Assembly (NCBI RefSeq): GCF_039555335.1
Contig: NC_092635.1
Location: 70,468,058-70,532,057, forward strand
Direction: 5' to 3'
Length of the DNA: 64,000 nt
Source: Amphiura filiformis
Lineage: Eukaryota; Echinodermata; Ophiuroidea; Amphilepidida; Amphiuridae
Part shown: positions 57,261-64,000 of the stretch, piece after piece
Position numbering within the stretch: the first letter of the stretch is position 1
Layout of the letters: each line of letters begins with the position of its first letter
Position numbers and translations under genes: made by a program
Notes under the pieces: model-generated
What the model was told of the DNA's origin: nothing
Seen by the model: only the letters and a program-made list of their open reading frames with translations
The model's database searches: none

Positions 57261-58860
57261 GTATAAATCAGCACAGTTGAAACCTAGATTTCGCTTTGGT
57301 TTGCAAGAATCAAAATCCATCCTAGTCACTGCACTTCCTGTATGATACAATGAGAGATTTTGATTCTCGCACCCGAATCTTACAAGAATCATTACGAGAA
57401 TCGATTCTGTGATGCTCGTTGAAATCTAGGCCCTGACAGTGATTAGTGATGTACAATTTCATGAAAAGGTGTTCAGAATTGGCTAGGCCTCTTTGGTCAT
57501 AGTTTATTAGGGTTGCAGATTGGACAAAAGTTGGGGACGTGGCAACTTTCAAAAATAAGTAAACTGAGTAATCTGGATATCAGGTACTTCATGTTAAAAG
57601 CAGTTTTATTTCCTCCAATTTTTTATTGGTTTTTTATTAATGCAACTTTTCTTAGTGTATTTTTCAATTAAAATAAATTGATGTTTGTTTAAATCATATT
57701 GACCATATCAAGTTGTTATCCTTTTTGTATCAGTCATGTGTTAGAAAAATAAAATGAAAAGAAATATAACATGTGCGGTATCTGTGTGTTTTCAGGACTA
57801 ATCAATATTTGATGTATTCGGTGATAATTTTTTCCAGTAAAAAATGTTAGAATTTATAAAATGAAACACAATTTTTCATTAAAAGAATTAAAATGTGCAT
57901 GCCTTCTGGTACATCTTACCCCGGACTTTTACCCTCAATTTTGTTACCCCCTCCGCTATTAAGGACTGGTTTTGTCCCCTTTTAAGGACACAATATTTTT
58001 TGATCCCCACATTTAGCTACATTTACACCCCCACCAAAGAATTTATGAACACTCCCTAACCGGGCTCCCTAAGAACATTTAAATGTCTGGTTTTATATAT
58101 AAAGGTCATGAAGACGTGTTTATATGAAAAACTCTACCAAAAAAGAAAAACATTTTTAAATGTTGTCAAAATATTTGTAAATATTTTTTTTAAGTTTTTG
58201 ATTTTTTGTTGTTAAAACGTTGAATGCCCTTTATATAAACCCGACATTCTGTCAAACTTGTTTGCGGTTGCTTGGTATAGTTTTAGAAACCTTATGAAGG
58301 CATAGGGCAAAATTCTGCTATCAGTTTTGTAGAAATGGGGACTGATATGAAACAACATATCCCTGGTTGAAAATAGTAGGCCTAGGCCTACAGCTTGATT
58401 TTTTTCTGGGGAATCAGTTAAAAATTATGAGTCGAGAGAACAGCTTTTTGTGATTGGTTTTCTTTTTTTAAAGAAGTGAAAAATTAATTTTGCAAAAGTA
58501 TTATTTTTTTTTAAAGTCCTAAAATATCACAATTTGAGAGCGTAACGAGCCAAAAATCATTTTTTTAATGCTTTTTTGGTCTAAAAAAAGGTCCAAATTT
58601 TAGGAAGAAAGTCAGTCCACTTTTCACAACCACCCCTAGGGAAAAAAGGTCCACTTTAATAATAATGATAATAAAAAGAATATTAAGGAATGATAATGAT
58701 TGTGGCAATGAAAGTAAATTAAAACCAAAACATTTAAACTTAAACTGTTGCTTTTCCAATATTCCCCGCAAAAAACCATTATTAATGCTGTCCATATACC
58801 GCTGGCTGCAGATAACATGATTGTCCAGACTTTGACAATATGCAAGCCATGACGTAAGCT
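57261..58860. other. Gene-free stretch
   Basis: AT-rich. A small inverted pair AGAATC...GATTCT lies near 57300-57420 (MITE remnant). No exon is seen. Confidence 0.4.
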
Positions 58861-59303
58861 CATTACTTATTCATGACATAGTCTCTTCGACCCGGTCCTC
58901 AGCCACCATGGTTTGAGCGGAACAAAACTGGCGGTGTTGGAGACTATGAGAAAAGTTTCCTACTGCGCATGCTCGTGGAGCACGATTTCGTGCTCCAGAC
59001 GAAAAAAGTGCACCAAAATTTTTCGTGTTACGAATTCAGGCCCTGAATAAGGCAACGTGAAGGATTGTGGGTAATAAAAGGCGCCGCAATTCTGGGTCTG
59101 GAAGGATTCAGGCTAATCAAAACCCAGCGTTGTACAAGTCTAACAGCAACGTCATTCTCTCCATGTTGTTGTCGATGCAGGAGTGAACAGCTGTGAGATT
59201 TTCTTCTAACTATTACTCAGATGAAACACTTTCTGGCCATGCTGACCCCTGTATGATATTAATTTTTATATAAGGAAACTGAACCGACTGGCGATCAATC
59301 AAA

Positions 59304-59614
59304 ATGGAGCATGTGTACTTCTTATTTGCAACTTTTTTGTGCCTACTCTTCTTCATCTCACACGGAAATAGTGGACCAATTGCACAGCAAAATCCTCCAG
59401 GTGATGGTGGTGGTGGAAACAATATTGATACACAAAATGAACCACCAAAGATAACTGACAAACCTGTAACCAAAAATCTTACAAGTATTCCTGGTTATGA
59501 TGGTGATAAGTCTTATGGAAGTTTAGCAGATCCAGCCACAATGAAAAGAATGCTTTATGTTCTTCTTGGTTTTACTACACTTGTTGTTGCCTTTTTTGCC
59601 TTCAAAACAATAAG
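59304..59614 (+). CDS. FAM174-like membrane protein, exon 1
   Basis: ATG at 59304, open to a possible donor ATAAG|GTGCAT (GT at 59615-59616, phase 2). Read-through would end at 59651. The first ~23 residues are a signal peptide (hydrophobic F-L-F-A-T-F-L-C-L-L-F-F-I, then S-H-G-N-S-G). An extracellular or lumenal Pro/Gly/Asn-rich stretch with an N-x-T/S site follows. Then comes M-K-R-M-L-Y-V-L-L-G-F-T-T-L-V-V-A-F-F-A, a single transmembrane helix preceded by the R-x-L-Y-V-L pattern and followed by F-K-T-I-R, as in FAM174 proteins (small type I membrane proteins, Golgi/plasma membrane). The cytoplasmic tail would be on a later exon outside the window. The upstream 58.86-59.30 kb region is unique and CpG-containing, fitting a promoter. 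The donor is not strong, so the exon end is less certain than the start. Confidence 0.68.
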
Positions 59615-59791
59615 GTGCATAATCTTTTCCTTTATCTTACAAAATACATAACCGTACCCAGGTTTATTTACATGTTTTCCATTGTCATATGCAATGTATG
59701 TCGTAGCTGATGTTTTCTCAAAATTGCTCAAGTGGATATTCTGTCGGTCGGACATATCCGGGCATGAACTGGCTGACAAATAGTAGGTATG

Positions 59792-59963
59792 CTAGGTGAA
59801 TTCAAATTTGCCATCAAACTGCATCATTTTATATATCAAATTAAAGCCCTTGAGTAAACAAAGCCAAAACTGAAAATCTTTTTTTCATAGCACTTTCCGT
59901 AGCAAAGTTACATCTTGTCAAAAACTGACTTTCATCAAAAAGATTCAGCTAGCAAAATTCCCC
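59792..59963. repeat. R-family repeat, copy 3 (truncated by the tandem array)
   Basis: GGTGAATTCAAATTTGCCAT to AGCTAGCAAAATTCCCC, then a sharp switch to AAGAGAGCGCACC, which starts the tandem array. Confidence 0.78.
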
Positions 59964-61479
59964 AAGAGAGCGCACCACTAATGATTGCGCCATTGGATAA
60001 CACAGGAAAATACGTACATTTGGATGGCGTTTTGTCACTGCAAAAACGTAATATACATAAATGTAGATCAAAAGTTTGGTATCAAATTAAAGCTTATCAC
60101 GTGTAGAATATTATTCTTTTAACAGAATATAATGGTGACCATCTACTTTTTTTGCTATTTGGCCGCAAAGAAAAAAGGTGCAAATTTAACCCTAAAATAT
60201 CACTCAATTTTTGAAACCGGACGTTGTTCAAATTCGCGCCAAAACTTCACCTCTGAAATAAAATATTGGGATTTTTTCTCATATTCTTTCATGCAGACAC
60301 TTGTCGGAAGCAAATGAGCTGAAAACGAGCGAATTTGGACAATATCTATATAGAAAATAAAGCCGCAACAAGCTGAAATAAGCGGTGGACTATTTTAACC
60401 GAATTTCTCTGGTACATAAATCGTGGTGTGATTTGTTGGTGCGCCTTCTTATAAACGTCATTAGTTATCAATATCCAATTTTTTACATTTTGAAGTAAAC
60501 TAGAGACAGTTTCTAGTCATTTCCCAAGATTTCATCCCTCTGCGACATTTCCGCTCGGAAGAAATGATGCTCTAAAATCAGCTCCGAATCACCAAAAGAC
60601 CCAATTTTCAACGTGTTTATCAACATGCAGAAGTTTGCAGAGGTTGGATATAAAATTGAATGTTTTATGCAAAAAGATTTTATGTATGTACAAATATTTT
60701 GAATACCTTAAACATTTTTGAGTCAAATTACCCCCCCTCGTTCTCTATCTTCAAACTAGGCCTACTTTTATTTTGGCATTTTAAGCAAAAATACAAGTTT
60801 TATACGTTATTCTGATTTGGTATAAATCTATAGCAAAAGCGCTCATATAAGTAGATTTTTGATGCTTTTCTTAACGTCAGAGACTTGTATTTTTGGATTT
60901 ATTATAAACAAAAAAAAATTATTGCTAAAACTAATCACAAACGTTATTTCAAGCATTTGCGAATGAAATAAAATGATTTATTAAGATTTCCGCCCTTATT
61001 CTATGTTTTTTTTTAAAAATGCGCGTACATAGCAACACACTTTAAAAGCCGCTTATAAGAGAGCGCACCACCAATGATTGCGCCATTGGATAACACAGGA
61101 AAATACGCACGTTTGGATGGCGTTTTGTCACTGCAAAAACGGAATATAGATCAAAAGTTTGGTATCAAATTAAAGCTTATCACGTGTAGAATATTATTCT
61201 TTTAACAGAATATATTGGTGACCATCTACTTTTTTTGCTATTTGGCCGCAAAGAAAAAAGGTGCAAATTTAACCCTAAAATATCACTCAATTTTTGAAAC
61301 CGGACGTTGTTCAAATTCGCGCCAAAACTTCACCTCTGAAATAAAATATTGGGATTTTTTCTCATATTCTTTCATGCAGACACTTGTCGGAAGCAAATGA
61401 GCTGAAAACGAGCGAATTTTGACAATATATATAGAAAATAAAGCCGCAACAAGCTGAAATAAGCGGTGGACTATTTTAA

Positions 61480-63142
61480 GGTTTTACCGTCGTCAGCCGA
61501 TTCGACTTGACTATTGGCGCCTGTTTTCAAGTCGTATGCGACACCAAGCGTCAGATTCGGCGTTTGCGTTGCAGACATCGCAGAGAGAACGATTCTTATT
61601 GTAAAGGCGTGTCGATGCTATTTTTAAGCACCGGCGATAACTAGGGCCAAAAATAAAGAAAACAATGTTTGCTGAGCAAAAAAAAAAGTGGTCGCTTCTA
61701 AGTAATATATTAAATACAACATGTACAAACCAAATCTTGCCAGCGTGCTTCCAGTAGGCCTAATAACGGACCTGGACCCCCTTCCCAAAGTAGGCCTACG
61801 ACATCAGGGTCCAATAGATGGTATGAAGTTATAGGCCTACCAAACAAACACAGAATCAGTGGTTTTTTTTTAACATTAGGCTAAATGAGTGTTGGTTAAA
61901 TTGGTTAATTTGTTTTAATAATATTTTGGCCTAAATGTTGGGGAAGCACTACGGTATATTATAGGCCTGTTAAGGGGTAGGGTATGAACGTTTGGGCAGT
62001 ATTTATTGTGGGACATTAGAGCACATCAGACATATCGAATTGCATTCTGAATACGAAGGATGTCCTTCTGATATCAAATAATTATGCTCTTTTGAAATTG
62101 CAATGTAATACACATTTTATGGCAAATGATTAAAATTGATATTTTTGATATTTAACAGTACTCGAAGTAAACTTTATAAATCTGATGATTTATACTTAAA
62201 AATGTATTTGGGTGGGATGAAAAGCCGACAATCAATTGAAATTTTTGACCTTTCGTATTGAAGATATGGATTTTACCTCAAAGCACCAAAAAAAATTAGG
62301 TCTTTTGGGGAAATAAATCCATATCTTCAATACGAAAGGTCAAAATTTTCAATTGATCGCCGGCTTTTTCCTCCCAGCTACATACACTTTAAGAATATGT
62401 CATTCGATTTATAAAATTTAATTCGAGGACTGTTGTATATCAAGAATATGAAAAATATCAAATTTTAATAATTTGTCATAAAATTTGAATTATATCGTGA
62501 ATTTCAAAAAATGAAAATTATTTGATATCATAAAGACATTCTTCGTATTCAGAATGCAGTTCGATACATGTATTATGTCTGATGTGCTCTCACATGCCCA
62601 CAAAAAATACTGTCGAAACGCTCAAAACGCTCATTCTGCGTAAACAGACAATTCCTTTTTTTTTTTGGCCATATGCGTAAATGAACGCTGATCCGGCATC
62701 AGATCGCGCTTCATACCAGCGCGTTGGCACGCACTCAAAAATATCCACGCACGCAATTAACTGCGCATGGTGTCGCAGAAAAATGCATTTTGACCTATTT
62801 TGGTCAATTTACGCCGAAAACTAGGTCCGGTACCCCAATTTTTTTTTTGCGCGATTTTACAGAGATTTTTCTTTTTATAACATATATAAAATTAAAAAAA
62901 TTTTGTCTCGACAATTTTTTTATACAACGCAAAAGGTGATATATTTTGGGCAAATTGCTGATTTTGCCATTGAAGTGTACAGAGATTTTTGATATGTACA
63001 CCTCTTTTAAAACGGCTGTAGCTCAAAAGTGAGGTCCGCACCCCTGTTTTTTTTTCCTGATTTATTATCTACACATATTAATGTACAAAATACGTCAATT
63101 TAAAAAAATTTCGTCGATAGGTTTAGTAACGACGGTAAAACC
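61480..63142. mobile_element. TTAA element inserted in array unit 2
   Basis: TIRs GGTTTTACCGTCGT (61480-61493) and ACGACGGTAAAACC (63129-63142), flanked by TTAA at 61476-61479 and 63143-63146. Unit 1 has the uninterrupted site ATTTTAACCGAATTTC with a single TTAA at 60395-60398. No transposase frame was seen, so it is non-autonomous. It contains a second palindromic element at 61985-62636. Confidence 0.92.
61985..62636. mobile_element. Palindromic element inside the TTAA element
   Basis: ACGTTTGGGCAGTATTTATT / AATACTGTCGAAACG ends; GAGCACATCAGACATA / TATGTCTGATGTGCTC and GACCTTTCGTATTGAAGATA / TATCTTCAATACGAAAGGTC inner arms. The pairing extends over most of its 650 bp. Confidence 0.82.
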
Positions 63143-64000
63143 TTAACCGAATTTCACTGGTACATAAATCGTGGAGTGATTTGGTGGTGCGCCCTCTTAT
63201 AAACGTCATTAGTTATCAATATCCAATTTTTTACATTTTGAAGTAAACTAGAGACAGTTTCTAGTCATTTCCCAAGATTTCATCCCTCTGCGACATTCCG
63301 TTCGGAAGAAATGATGCTCTAAAATCAGCTCCGAATCACCAAAAGACCCAATTTTCAACGTGTTTATCAACATGCAGAAGTTTGCAGAGGTTGGACATAA
63401 AATTGAATGTTTTATGCAAAAAGATAGTCTTTAATTTAAATTTTTTTAATTGTGAAAAGTACTTTATGTATGTACAAATATTTTGAATACCTTAAACATA
63501 GGCCTATTTACAAAATTGAGTCAAATTACCCCCCCCCCCTCGTTCTCTATCTTCAAACTAGGCCTACTTTTATTTTGGCATTTTAAGCAAAAATACAAGT
63601 TTTATACGTTATTCTGATTTGGTATAAATCTATAGCAAAAGCGCTCATATAAGTAGATTTTTGATGCTTTTCTTAACGTCAGAGACCTGTATTTTTTTTT
63701 TATTTTAAAAAAAATTATTGCTAAAACTAATCACAAACGTTATTTCAAGCATTTTGCGAATGAAATAAAATGATTTATTAAGATTTCCGCCCTTATTCTA
63801 TGTTTTTTTTGTAAAAATGCGAGTACATAGCAACACACTTTAAAAGCCGCTTATAAGAGAGCGCACCACCAATGATTGCGCCATTGGATAACACAGGAAA
63901 ATACGACGTTTGGATGGCGTTTTGTCACTGCAAAAACGGAATATAGATCAAAAGTTTGGTATCAAATTAAAGCTTATCACATGTAGAATATTATTCTTTT

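Larger units (their letters stand above)
59964..64000. repeat. Tandem array of about 1.1-kb units running off the right edge
   Basis: Units start AAGAGAGCGCACCACYAATG at 59964, 61057 and 63855. The period is 1093 bp for unit 1 and about 1131 bp for unit 2 once its insertion is removed. Each unit holds a block bounded by TTATAAGAGAGCGCACCACC and the inverted GGTGGTGCGCCCTCTTATAA (about 490 bp, MITE-like), then a spacer with GTTTCTAGTCATTTCCCAAG and AAGCAAAAATACAAGTTTTA. The duplicate short frames at 60132 and 61215 are just this repeat. Confidence 0.9.

Noticed and set aside
60132..61400. Two identical 61-codon ORFs
   Set aside because: Identical because they lie in tandem array units; no start context, domain or splice signal.

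Overview
This window looks like animal nuclear DNA, most likely from a marine invertebrate deuterostome such as an echinoderm or hemichordate. The reasons are the short exons with GT/AG borders in very long introns, the low gene density, the AT-rich background full of small inverted-repeat elements, and the many TAGGCCTA-type palindromes. The species call is inference. No bacterial gene structure is present. Splice junctions below were read by eye: I checked border dinucleotides, phase and frame, but no transcript was available. || Main locus (minus strand, about 45.4 kb down to the left edge and beyond). One gene can be assembled exon by exon. A tiny coding first exon (45390-45408, ending M-M-F-W-G) joins two exons that complete a nucleoplasmin-like (NPL) domain of the type found at the N-terminus of nuclear FK506-binding proteins (36249-36344, 34782-34940) and an exon that closes the domain with V-H-L-T-G-Y-L (29922-30029). 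From there two 3' routes are possible, because every junction is phase 1. Route A (exon 5 at 25332-26180, exon 6 at 23475-23902, exon 7 at 21661-21904) leads to the first half of a BEN domain. It is followed by four alternative terminal exons (20303-20427, 19974-20164, 19788-19912, 19492-19625). Each begins in the same phase, supplies the second half of the BEN domain, and carries its own stop. Route B (9997-10092, 7399-7449, 5804-5947, 3005-3979) encodes acidic and lysine-rich stretches with five D-Y-V-P repeats. It leaves the window in phase 1, as expected if an FKBP catalytic domain lies further left. The locus may therefore make NPL-FKBP-type and NPL-BEN-type proteins with a choice of four BEN C-terminal halves. 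Exon 6 contains one in-frame TAG inside a 15-bp inverted repeat, which must be explained. || Other coding material: exon 1 of a FAM174-like single-pass membrane protein (59304-59614, plus), a decayed RecQ-like helicase fragment (41981-42385, minus), the 3' part of a non-LTR reverse transcriptase with one internal stop (43564-44469, plus), and a short cysteine-containing ORF (37315-37584, plus). || The rest is repeats. From 12.2 to 15.9 kb there are arrays rich in TGACCTTTGACC (perfect DR1 nuclear-receptor half-site pairs). Many non-autonomous DNA elements (MITEs) are scattered throughout. At 52.55-55.13 kb three elements are nested inside one another. From 59.96 kb to the right edge there is a tandem array of about 1.1-kb units, the second interrupted by a 1.66-kb TTAA element whose empty site is preserved in the first unit. 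Two ultra-short palindromic insertions with 9-10 bp target duplications lie at 13.8 and 41.1 kb.
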